From the NCBI GenBank assembly GCA_002726415.1, contig PBSU01000035.1:1-55227 (forward strand): a stretch of DNA of 55,227 nucleotides. The letters are read 5' to 3'. Made by a program: the position numbers and the translations under genes. Below are positions 43,033 through 50,588 of this stretch, piece by piece; positions within the stretch are counted from its first letter, which is position 1, and each line of letters opens with the position of its first letter. Source of the stretch: Acidiferrobacteraceae bacterium (GTDB taxonomy: Bacteria; Pseudomonadota; Gammaproteobacteria; Arenicellales; UBA868). The notes beneath the pieces were generated by a model that had not been told where the DNA came from, made no database searches, and saw nothing but the letters and a program-made list of their open reading frames with translations.

Positions 43033-43848
43033 ATGGCGTATGCAGCAGGCGTAGATGTGGGGTCGACCCAGAGTAAGGCCGCGATTGTTGACGAGGAGGG
43101 TAACTTAGTGGCAACCGCTCTTGATGATACCGGGGCGAATGTCGTGCAGGCAGCCGAGAAGGTATACCAACAGGCTTTGCAGGCCGCTAAATTGCGTGAA
43201 GAAGAGGTCGACTATGTGATCGGGACGGGTTACGGGCGCTACAAAGTGACTTTTGGTAACGCCCAGGTTACCGAGATCAGTTGTCACGGACGAGGTGCGG
43301 TAAAGATGTTCCCCGAAACCCGCACGGTAATCGACATGGGTGGCCAGGATACCAAGGCGATCAGTGTCAGCCCAGCCGGGGAAATCAACGATTTCTGCAT
43401 GAATGATAAGTGTGCCGCGGGAACTGGCCGTTTTCTGGGAGCTGCCGCGATGGCGCTGGATCTGTCTTTGGACGATCTGGGCCCCACGGCCTTAAAGTCA
43501 GACAAACCTGTACGGATCAGCACCACCTGTACGGTCTTCGCCGAGTCAGAGGTGCTGTCCTGGCTGGGCAAAGGAAAGAAACTGCCGGACATTCTCTGGG
43601 GGGTACACCAGTCGATCGCCACCCGGACCATCGGCTTGGTGCGCCGGGTGGGGCTGGAAGAGAAGATTACATTTACTGGCGGGGTGACCCGTAACGTGGC
43701 CATGGTTAAGGCGCTGGAAGATCGCCTGGGCATTCGCTTAAATGTGAATGAACAGGCTCACTACATGGGTGCGCTGGGCGCGGCACTTTTTGCTCTTGAC
43801 CATATTCTAGATAGCCGCAAACCTGCGGCCAACTCAGAGGTGGCGTAA
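43033..43848 (+). CDS. Benzoyl-CoA reductase ATP-hydrolysing activase subunit 1 (BadF/BadG/BcrA/BcrD family)
   Basis: A 271-residue ASKHA-fold ATPase. [15 protein letters not shown] is the phosphate-1 motif and [11 protein letters not shown] the phosphate-2 motif. Cys127 in NDKCAAGTG and Cys166 in [10 protein letters not shown] are the predicted ligands of the cluster shared between the two activase subunits. The ATPase half of class I benzoyl-CoA reductase couples two ATP to electron transfer. At 271 residues it fits the compact Azoarcus (BzdP/BzdQ) arrangement rather than Thauera BcrA (about 430). GTGYGRYKV and ISCHGRGA look BzdQ-like, but the P/Q labels are not certain. The stop overlaps the next ATG (TAATG). 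Confidence 0.9.
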   Translation: MAYAAGVDVGSTQSKAAIVDEEGNLVATALDDTGANVVQAAEKVYQQALQAAKLREEEVDYVIGTGYGRYKVTFGNAQVTEISCHGRGAVKMFPETRTVIDMGGQDTKAISVSPAGEINDFCMNDKCAAGTGRFLGAAAMALDLSLDDLGPTALKSDKPVRISTTCTVFAESEVLSWLGKGKKLPDILWGVHQSIATRTIGLVRRVGLEEKITFTGGVTRNVAMVKALEDRLGIRLNVNEQAHYMGALGAALFALDHILDSRKPAANSEVA

Positions 43849-44678
43849 TGGACTGTACAGTCGGTATAGACGTAGGCTCGACCTACACCAAATGTGTCAT
43901 CCTTTCGGCTGACGGAAAGATCGTTAGCCGAAAGTTGGCACAGACTGGGTTTAAATTGGGAGAAGTCTCGGCGCGATTATTGAACGAGACTCTGGCGGAA
44001 AGCGGGCTGGAACGCAGCGACATTGGCTATGTGATCGCTACCGGCTTTGGTCGTCACCAAGTTGAAGACAAGGACGCGGCGGTGACTGATCTCACCGCTG
44101 CGGCTCGTGGCACGGCGTTCTTTTTTCCCGATACCCGCACCGTGCTCGATATCGGTGGCCAGACTATGAAGGCAAGCCGGATTGACGAGAACTGCAAAGT
44201 GGATTCGTTTCGTCTGAACGATAAGTGCGCAGCGGGGACCGGCGCGTTTTTAGAAAAGACGGCGCATTATATGGGCTTCAAAACAGAGGATGTCGGACCG
44301 TTATTGACGACCTCACGTGAGTCTGTCTCCATATCCGGGGTATGTGCTGTGTTTGCCGAGTCTGAAGTGATCAATCACCTGTCGCAAGGCACCGCACCGG
44401 CGGATATTATGCAAGGTGCGATCTCATCGTTGATTAAGCGATCAGTCCAGTTAATGAAACGGGTTCGTGCCGAACCCGGGTATACCCTGGTTGGCGGCCT
44501 GTTACGGTTTCGCACGATGGTCGATGAGGTGCAAGACAAACTGGGTCAAAAAGTCAATGTGCCCGAAGGGGATCTGGTTCAGTTCGCGGCCGCTATGGGC
44601 GCTGCCGTGCTGGGACACCGGCGGATGCAGCAGTTGGGTATGGGCACCGGCCTTACAGTGGGTTCGGGTGCTGCCTAA
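43848..44678 (+). CDS. Benzoyl-CoA reductase ATP-hydrolysing activase subunit 2 (BadF/BadG/BcrA/BcrD family)
   Basis: A 276-residue paralogue of the preceding protein. Motifs are [48 protein letters not shown] and SGVCAVFAESEVINHL. The predicted cluster cysteines again fall at residues 127 and 166. Together the two subunits would make the heterodimeric activase. Having two compact subunits of nearly equal length marks an Azoarcus-type enzyme. The start overlaps the previous stop by one base, so synthesis is coupled. Its end overlaps a small downstream frame at 44668. Confidence 0.9.
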   Translation: MDCTVGIDVGSTYTKCVILSADGKIVSRKLAQTGFKLGEVSARLLNETLAESGLERSDIGYVIATGFGRHQVEDKDAAVTDLTAAARGTAFFFPDTRTVLDIGGQTMKASRIDENCKVDSFRLNDKCAAGTGAFLEKTAHYMGFKTEDVGPLLTTSRESVSISGVCAVFAESEVINHLSQGTAPADIMQGAISSLIKRSVQLMKRVRAEPGYTLVGGLLRFRTMVDEVQDKLGQKVNVPEGDLVQFAAAMGAAVLGHRRMQQLGMGTGLTVGSGAA

Positions 44679-44961
44679 GCCGTCGGTATCAGGTGGCTGT
44701 CGCAGTTCAGCGAGGACTGGCGCTGATGACACGGCTGATTCCAGTGCGGTCTCAGCCGACCCCACTCTTACCGCAGACGGCTGGGTAAAGCGTTATCTGG
44801 CCGATCCCGCCCGATCTGATGAAGCACGGGAACTGTACGCTTCGATGGGTTATGACGTGTACGAGCAAAAACTCGATCCTGCTGATTTCCCATCCAGTTG
44901 TGGTGAGTGCCCCTCAGTGGTCTGCCAGGGTTATGTCATGATCTATACCCGTCGGCGTTGA
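44668..44961 (+). CDS. Small Cys-containing protein coupled to the benzoyl-CoA reductase operon
   Basis: A 97-residue frame from GTG 44668, which overlaps the end of the activase gene; no later start codon exists in this frame before the conserved-looking part. The first ~35 residues are Ser/Ala/Asp-rich and low complexity. The rest looks like real protein: DGWVKRYLADPARSDEARELYASMGYDVYEQKL, then SSCGECPSVVCQGYVMIYTRRR, with Cys78, Cys81 and Cys86 (CxxCxxxxC). It is not a ferredoxin, since it lacks the CxxCxxCxxxCP sets. I do not recognise the family. Position suggests an accessory or metal-binding role in reductase assembly or electron delivery, which is inference. Confidence 0.6.
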   Translation: MLPKPSVSGGCRSSARTGADDTADSSAVSADPTLTADGWVKRYLADPARSDEARELYASMGYDVYEQKLDPADFPSSCGECPSVVCQGYVMIYTRRR

Positions 44962-44991
44962 CCCCAACGGGAGACTGGGTAGATCAAAAAT

Positions 44992-45852
44992 TTACTTGCT
45001 CCAGCAATAAAATCCTTGGCCGCTTTTCTTCCCCAGTAGGCCATTCTGGACCATATCCTCAAGCAGTTGAGGGGGTCGAAACTGGGGTTCACCCAAGGTC
45101 TGGTGCAGGTATCGCGTAATGGCCAGCCGTATATCGAGCCCAACCATGTCCGTGAGGCGTAGCGGGCCTACTGGATGACGGTAACCATGGACCATTGCGG
45201 CATCAATGTCAGCCGGGGAAGCTACGCCTTGCTCGACCATACGGATCGCTTCCATCCCCAGGGCAATGCCCAGGCGGCTGCTGGCAAAGCCCGGAGAATC
45301 ATTGATGACAACGACCTCCCGGCCCATTTGCCTGCCAATCTGGCTTACCCGCCCAATAACTGCTTCTACACTGCAGTCACCGCGGATCACTTCGAGGAGT
45401 TTGACGATATGTGGGGGATTAAAAAAATGCATACCGACTACGCGCTCGGGATTTGGCACATCTGAGGCGATCTGAGAAATACTCAGTGAAGAGGTGTTAC
45501 TGGCAAGGATGGTTTCTTGTGGCGTAACAGCGGCGATTCGGATAAAGAGATCTTTCTTGAGAGAAAGATCCTCCGGGATCGCCTCGATAACCAGGTCAGC
45601 ATCGGTTACCGCCTGTTCTACGGTGGCAACACCTGTCAGATGTTCAAGAGTCTTAGCCTTTTCCGCATCACTTATCTTGCCCAGTTGGATTCCTTTTTCC
45701 AGAGTTTGCTCGATACCTGACAGGGCTTCCTTAAGAGTCGCGCGATCCGGGTCAAACAGGCGGGTATCGAATCCACTCAGCGCGCTGACATAGGCAATGC
45801 CCCGACCCATCTGTCCCGCACCTATCACGCCAATCTGAGCTGGGCGACTCAT
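44992..45852 (-). CDS. 3-Hydroxyacyl-CoA dehydrogenase (3-hydroxybutyryl-CoA dehydrogenase type)
   Basis: A 286-residue HBD/FadB-like protein. The NAD motif is IGVIGAGQMGRGIAYV; SNTSSLSISQIA and VGMHFFNPPHIVKLLEVI carry the catalytic Ser and His; the C-terminal domain has NDSPGFASSRLG and GLLGKKSGQGFYCW. It oxidises a (3S)-hydroxyacyl-CoA with NAD+. Beside the reductase operon it could process 3-hydroxypimelyl-CoA or later beta-oxidation intermediates. It is coupled to the upstream enoyl-CoA hydratase (4-base overlap) and converges on the small Cys protein gene. Confidence 0.92.
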   Translation of the reverse strand: MSRPAQIGVIGAGQMGRGIAYVSALSGFDTRLFDPDRATLKEALSGIEQTLEKGIQLGKISDAEKAKTLEHLTGVATVEQAVTDADLVIEAIPEDLSLKKDLFIRIAAVTPQETILASNTSSLSISQIASDVPNPERVVGMHFFNPPHIVKLLEVIRGDCSVEAVIGRVSQIGRQMGREVVVINDSPGFASSRLGIALGMEAIRMVEQGVASPADIDAAMVHGYRHPVGPLRLTDMVGLDIRLAITRYLHQTLGEPQFRPPQLLEDMVQNGLLGKKSGQGFYCWSK

Positions 45853-46628
45853 TGGGAGTGTGTCTGTCGTTTTCGTTTTTCAAGGAAGTCGGTCATACGT
45901 TGATATTTATCTGGGTGCTCAAACAATATAGCCTGACTCTGCGCTTCAAGTTCCATGGTGGCCTTTCGATCAAAAGACCGACCCTCGTTAATCAATTTTT
46001 TTGCATGTCGTACCGCAATCGCGCTGTTGCCCATGATTGTTGTCGCTAACCCCGTTGCGGTGGCAATAACCGCGGCATCTTCTACCAGCTGATTTGCCCA
46101 GCCAATACGCATTGCCTCGGCGGCATCCAGAATCATGCCTGTATAGATCATTTCCCGCGCCTTTCCGATGCCTACCAGTTCAGGCAGTCGAAAACAGCCC
46201 CCGGCACCGGGAATAATGCCCAGGCTTACCTCGGGTTGGCCTATGCGGGCAGATTTACCGAGCACACGAAGATCGCAGGCCATTGCAAGTTCACACCCCC
46301 CTCCCAATGCCCAACCCTGTATTGCCGCAATGGTGGGTGATGGGAAGGTTTCAATTTCATAAAAGAGTCCAGCGTTAATTTTCTCCAAGGCATCCGCTTT
46401 ACGGCGCTGGCGAAGTTCAAAGATGTCAGCGCCACTGACAAAGCTTTTATCATTGCCGGCAAAAATGATCGTTGGGGCTGGGTCCTGCGAGGCGAGTGTC
46501 TCAAGGAGTGCGCGAATCTCGTTGGTCATGGTTCGATTAAGCGCATTGCGTTTTTCTGGTCGGTTAATCCGACACAACACCGGACCTTCGGGCAGGGTTT
46601 CAACCAGTAAGGTAGCGTACTCAATCAT
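45849..46628 (-). CDS. Enoyl-CoA hydratase/isomerase family protein
   Basis: A 259-residue crotonase. RPEKRNALNRTM, FVSGADIFELRQRR and AIQGWALGGGCELAMACDLRV hold the oxyanion-hole elements; GQPEVSLGIIPGAGGCFRLPELVG follows. The conserved Glu of canonical hydratases would be in the CELAMA segment, and a second acidic residue near PEVSLGIIPG is replaced in part, so isomerase activity cannot be excluded. Likely step: hydration of the glutaconyl/crotonyl or pimelenoyl-CoA series. Its stop overlaps the start of the dehydrogenase gene (ATGA). Confidence 0.9.
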   Translation of the reverse strand: MIEYATLLVETLPEGPVLCRINRPEKRNALNRTMTNEIRALLETLASQDPAPTIIFAGNDKSFVSGADIFELRQRRKADALEKINAGLFYEIETFPSPTIAAIQGWALGGGCELAMACDLRVLGKSARIGQPEVSLGIIPGAGGCFRLPELVGIGKAREMIYTGMILDAAEAMRIGWANQLVEDAAVIATATGLATTIMGNSAIAVRHAKKLINEGRSFDRKATMELEAQSQAILFEHPDKYQRMTDFLEKRKRQTHSQ

Positions 46629-46939
46629 GTCGGAAGTATATCTGAGGTCTATTTTGGTCAGACCCGTTGGGTTGACGACGAAATAGAATACCGCCGGATA
46701 GCCTGACAGATAGCTGAGACGCTATAAAGTGCCGCGGCAGCGGTCGCGCCCGGCCCGGGAAAGCACTGCCTCGTGGCTGGCAGTAGTGGTAACTTTGCCT
46801 ACCAGAGTGGGATTCCCCTGACCCGTCAGAGGTCGTGTCTATCAGAACAATAGAAGGCTGTGTGATAACATCGCCCAGGCAGAAAGAATGGGGTTAGCGT
46901 GTTATTTCTTTAATTTAAACTAGTAAAGGATGCGTACTG
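46629..46939. other. Intergenic region between divergent ECH and fnr genes
   Basis: The 311 bases contain no recognisable gene, tRNA or mobile element. A G/C-rich block with local self-complementarity lies at about 46728-46770. An A/T-rich stretch precedes fnr at 46895-46924, with AAAGGA at 46925-46930 as ribosome site. No TTGAT-N4-ATCAA box was found. Confidence 0.5.
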
Positions 46940-47686
46940 GTGAACGAGGTTATTGATCTTCCCCGAGTCCGACTGTCATGTCGGGACTGCACTTTGGCAG
47001 AACTTTGTTTGCCGCGGGGATTGGATGCTCAGGATATGGAGCGCTTTGAGGCCGTTGTAGGTCAGCGAGCGCCTCTTAAGCGCGGTGAGAGCGCCTATCG
47101 GGCGGGTGATCAGTTTAATGCCCTCTTTGCCGTTAAGTCAGGATCGCTCAAGATCGTGATGTCGCCGCCTGACGGCGAGGAGCAGATCATCGGGTTCTCG
47201 ATGCCGGGTGAACTGTTCGGTTTTGATGGGATTCAGGAGGGGCACACCTGCACCGCCGTGGCCCTGGAACGGACCAGCCTCTGTGAATTGCCGCTTGATG
47301 GTATCAGCGAAGTAGCCAGTCAAATTCCCAGCTTAAATCGAGAACTCTATAAGGTCATGGCCAACGAGATCAGTATTGATCAGTCAATGTTGCTTTTGCT
47401 GGCCAGACGCAGCGCCGAAGATCGTCTCGCCGCATTCTTGCTGAGTCTGTCGCGACGGTTTGCGAGTCGGGGTTTCTCCGAAACCGATTTCACCTTGTCG
47501 ATGTCGCGACACGACATTGCCAATTACCTAGGGCTCGCTGCAGAAACCGTCAGCCGTCTGTTCAGTCGACTGGATGACGCGGGTCTGCTGACGGTTAATG
47601 GCCGGAAAATCCAGATTCACGATATCCCAGACCTGCGCCAGCGGGTTGGGGATTGCGCAAAAGCCGAATCAACTGCCGTTAACTGA
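46940..47686 (+). CDS. fnr: Fnr/Anr-type oxygen-sensing transcriptional regulator
   Basis: A 248-residue CRP/FNR protein with GTG start at 46940 (AAAGGA upstream). Cys14, Cys17 and Cys23 (SCRDCTLAELC) plus Cys104 (GHTCTAV) match the four ligands of the oxygen-labile [4Fe-4S] cluster. The cyclic-nucleotide-like barrel covers ~30-150. The recognition helix is MSRHDIANYLGLAAETVSRLFSRL; E-T-V-S-R fits the FNR half-site TTGAT. It is expected to activate anaerobic genes, including the neighbouring hemN and perhaps the aromatic pathway. No clear FNR box was seen before the pathway operons, so a direct link is unproven. Confidence 0.93.
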   Translation: MNEVIDLPRVRLSCRDCTLAELCLPRGLDAQDMERFEAVVGQRAPLKRGESAYRAGDQFNALFAVKSGSLKIVMSPPDGEEQIIGFSMPGELFGFDGIQEGHTCTAVALERTSLCELPLDGISEVASQIPSLNRELYKVMANEISIDQSMLLLLARRSAEDRLAAFLLSLSRRFASRGFSETDFTLSMSRHDIANYLGLAAETVSRLFSRLDDAGLLTVNGRKIQIHDIPDLRQRVGDCAKAESTAVN

Positions 47687-47748
47687 GCCCATTTTTTCGA
47701 AATGAAGTAGGGCGGACAACACGCCCCGATCCGGCACGAGCCTTCGCA

Positions 47749-49221
47749 TTAGATGACCCGCGAGTGCCGAGAGACCTCTGTGTGTGACTCTAAGTAGTGA
47801 TCGAAAATCATACAGATGTTGCGTAGCAGGTAGCGCCCGGCCGGACTGACTCGAATAAGCCCCCGGCCTGACACCGTGACGAGCTTATCCTGGGCGAGAG
47901 GCTCAAGACGCCTGAGTTCCGCCTGAAAATAGTCCGCGTAGGCAATATGGTGGCGCGCCAGCGCGTCAGGCAGGTTTACTTCGCCCTGGCACATCAGTTT
48001 TTCGATTACATCCCGACGTACTTCGTCGTCACGGCTTAATTCTACGCCACGAGTGATCGGCAGTTGGTTATCCTCGATCATTTCCTGGTAACTAAAGAGG
48101 TCTTTGCTGTTCTGGCTATAGCTTTTCCCGATCTGACTGATGGCGCTCACTCCCACGCCAATCAGCTCACAGCGGGCATGGGTCGAATACCCTTGAAAAT
48201 TGCGGTGTAATGATCCTTCCTGAGCGGCCGTTACCATGGGATCGTCTGGTCTGGCGAAATGATCCATGCCAATATGTATGTAGCCTGCCTTGGTTAGTTG
48301 CTCAATGCAGGCTCCCAGTATCTGCAGTTTCTCCTCACTGTCGGGTAGGTCAGCCTCTTGGATTCGTTGTTGCGGTGCAAACCGGTGGGGCAGGTGGGCG
48401 TAGTTGAATATGCTGAGCCGGTCGGGCATGACCTCCAGCAGTTGATCCAGGGTTCGACTGAAGCTTGTGACACTTTGAAAGGGGAGTCCGTAAATGAGAT
48501 CAACGTTGGTTGAGCGAAAACCCTGGGACCGCGTGTAGCGTAGCAGGTCCAGGGTTTCTTTAGGCGACTGAATCCGGTGTACTGCAGCCTGCACTTTGGA
48601 GTCGAAGTCTTGTATGCCCATGCTGACCCGGTTGAACCCGATTTGCTGCAGCCGGTCGAGAGTCTGATGCGACACGGTTCGTGGATCAATCTCGATGGAA
48701 TAATCCCGTTGGATGTCGTCAGTGAGCCTGAAATAGGAACCGATATGTGTAATCAGGTTCTCAAGCTGATCGGGTTGCAAAAACGTGGGGGTGCCTCCAC
48801 CGAGGTGCAGTTGTACAACCCGCCGGTCATCGTCGAATAGCCTACCGTACATTGCCACTTCACGGTAGAGGTAGTCCAGATAAGTGACTGCCTTTTGGGT
48901 ATTTCGGGTAACGATCTTGTTGCAGGCGCAGTAAAAACACAAAGTCGCGCAGAAGGGTATGTGTATATATAGCGATAGCGGTCGGGGCACCGGCTCCTCA
49001 TTACTGTGGTGGGCGAGTTGGCGTACTTGGTGTGCTGTGAGCGTGGAGCTGAACTGCACCGCGGTGGGATAAGAGGTATAGCGGGGCCCTGCCCGGTCGT
49101 ATCGCCGGATCAGGTCCGGATTAAATTCAGGTCTGGGTTGCAGGGTATCGTCGGTGAGGGGTACAGAATGGCGCAATTCAGATTCATCATGTGGTGAATA
49201 CCTTAAGAATGTATCCTCCAA
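47749..49221 (-). CDS. hemN: Oxygen-independent coproporphyrinogen III oxidase
   Basis: A radical-SAM protein of up to 490 residues. The cluster motif is FCATLCFYCACNK (CxxxCxxC), preceded by YIHIPF, and PRYTSYPTAVQF is the HemN N-terminal hallmark. FNRVSMGIQDFDSKVQ is typical of the SAM-binding region. It decarboxylates coproporphyrinogen III without oxygen, so haem can be made anaerobically. Location next to fnr fits the usual Fnr control. The start is uncertain: TTG 49221 lies inside a dyad at 49220-49242, so the true start may be a few codons further in; E. coli HemN is about 457 residues. Confidence 0.93.
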   Translation of the reverse strand: MEDTFLRYSPHDESELRHSVPLTDDTLQPRPEFNPDLIRRYDRAGPRYTSYPTAVQFSSTLTAHQVRQLAHHSNEEPVPRPLSLYIHIPFCATLCFYCACNKIVTRNTQKAVTYLDYLYREVAMYGRLFDDDRRVVQLHLGGGTPTFLQPDQLENLITHIGSYFRLTDDIQRDYSIEIDPRTVSHQTLDRLQQIGFNRVSMGIQDFDSKVQAAVHRIQSPKETLDLLRYTRSQGFRSTNVDLIYGLPFQSVTSFSRTLDQLLEVMPDRLSIFNYAHLPHRFAPQQRIQEADLPDSEEKLQILGACIEQLTKAGYIHIGMDHFARPDDPMVTAAQEGSLHRNFQGYSTHARCELIGVGVSAISQIGKSYSQNSKDLFSYQEMIEDNQLPITRGVELSRDDEVRRDVIEKLMCQGEVNLPDALARHHIAYADYFQAELRRLEPLAQDKLVTVSGRGLIRVSPAGRYLLRNICMIFDHYLESHTEVSRHSRVI

Positions 49222-49242
49222 ATCGGCATCAGATGCTGATTT
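49220..49242. promoter_or_regulatory. Dyad upstream of hemN
   Basis: AAATCGGCATC (49220-49230) and GATGCTGATTT (49232-49242) form an inverted repeat around a single base, with 10 of 11 arm positions complementary. It overlaps the most upstream possible hemN start. It does not match the FNR consensus. The rest of the gap to the RND genes (to 49487) shows nothing clear except AGAGGAG at 49472-49478 before the next gene. Confidence 0.45.
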
Positions 49243-49487
49243 GTGTCACAGGTGGTGCCGACATCGCCCTCGACCAGGTCGCTACCTTATAATTATGGGT
49301 TAACCTCGATTTTCTCGCGGTCGGGTAATGGTCAGGCCGCTAGCGGTGCCTGTCGCCTGGGGTATGCGCCAGTGTCAGTTGGCCAGTCACTGGAACCTCA
49401 GGCGGGATTCCAATGGCAGCCCTGCGATTTTGTTGAGCCTTGATCGACCGCAAGCGGGCTCAAGGGCTATTAGAGGAGTCCCTGGTA

Positions 49488-50573
49488 ATGAAAAAGTCTG
49501 TTCTCCTGTCGTTGGCGTTATTGCTGGTCGTTGCAGCCTGGATTGGTTCCGGCTTGTTGCGAAGTGGAGAGTCTGTGCCAACGGCTTCCGATGCTTCACC
49601 TGCTACCACCATTATTGATGCTTTGCCCGCTCAGCCACCGGCTGTTCAGGTGCGTACCTTGGCGGCATCGTCGGTTCCGCAAATGCTCGATCTGATGGGC
49701 GTGACCGCACCTAAGCGCGCCGTGCAGGTACCGGCACAGACGGCCGGTGCTGTTATCAGCTTAGATGCGGCTAAAGGGGAGATTGCGCGCGCGGGAGCTC
49801 TGCTGGCTCGCATTGACGGAGCCGATCGTAACGCCCGCCTGCGCCAGGCCCGGGCAGTGCTGAAGCAACGCCAGGCTGAGTATCAGGCCGCCTCAAAACT
49901 TTCGAAGAAGAATTTGCAGTCGCAAACTGCGTTGACCGAAGTCCAGGCGCTGCTCGATGCTGCCCGAGCTTCTTTGAAAGCCATTGAGCTTGACATAAGT
50001 CATACCCGCGTCGTGGCACCTTTTGCCGGGGTTGTCGAGCAGCGTTTCGTGGAGATGGGTGATTATGTTGAGGTTGGCCAGCGTGTCGCCTATCTTTTGG
50101 ACCTTTCCGAGGTGAAGATCCGAGGCCAGGTGTCTGAGCGGGATATTGGACGGGTCCGTGTCGGCATGCCAGCAGACCTTTCTTTCGTCGACGGCCAACG
50201 CCTTTCTGGCAAAGTAACCTTTGTCGCACGCTCAAGTGATAGCACAACCCGCACGTTCCAGATCGAGGTCACAGCGCTCAACCCAAAGTTCTCCATTGCC
50301 AGTGGAATGACGGCAAGGATCAGCCTGAACCTGGGGGATAGACAGGCCCATCGTCTCAGTCCGGCGGTACTCACTCTGGATGATGAAGGTCGCGTCGGTG
50401 TCAAGATTATTGATGACAGTAGCCAAGTGCGCTTCCTGCCGGTCGAACTGATCTCTGATACCCCTGAAGGTATGTGGCTCGGTGGGTTACCCGAGCGTAT
50501 TGAACTGATTACGGTTGGCCACGAGTTTGTTTCGACGGGTCAGTTGGTCACAGTCAGTCGAAGCGTGCAATAG
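49488..50573 (+). CDS. RND efflux membrane-fusion (periplasmic adaptor) protein
   Basis: A 361-residue adaptor. Start chosen at ATG 49488 because AGAGGAG lies about ten bases upstream and the hydrophobic anchor KKSVLLSLALLLVVAAWIGSG follows at once. The lipoyl/barrel domain has LMGVTAPKRAVQVPAQTAGAVISL; an alpha-hairpin (ARLRQARAVLKQRQAEYQA region) follows, then THTR-like SHTRVVAPFAGVVEQRFVEMGDYV. It links the inner-membrane pump at 50589 to an outer-membrane channel, which is not encoded here. No regulator adjoins it. Substrates unknown; toxic aromatic acids are possible. Confidence 0.9.
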   Translation: MKKSVLLSLALLLVVAAWIGSGLLRSGESVPTASDASPATTIIDALPAQPPAVQVRTLAASSVPQMLDLMGVTAPKRAVQVPAQTAGAVISLDAAKGEIARAGALLARIDGADRNARLRQARAVLKQRQAEYQAASKLSKKNLQSQTALTEVQALLDAARASLKAIELDISHTRVVAPFAGVVEQRFVEMGDYVEVGQRVAYLLDLSEVKIRGQVSERDIGRVRVGMPADLSFVDGQRLSGKVTFVARSSDSTTRTFQIEVTALNPKFSIASGMTARISLNLGDRQAHRLSPAVLTLDDEGRVGVKIIDDSSQVRFLPVELISDTPEGMWLGGLPERIELITVGHEFVSTGQLVTVSRSVQ

Positions 50574-50588
50574 GGTAGGGCACCGATT

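Noticed and set aside
46629-46939. FNR boxes (TTGAT-N4-ATCAA) before fnr and the pathway operons
   Set aside because: Searched by eye in the main intergenic regions; no convincing match.
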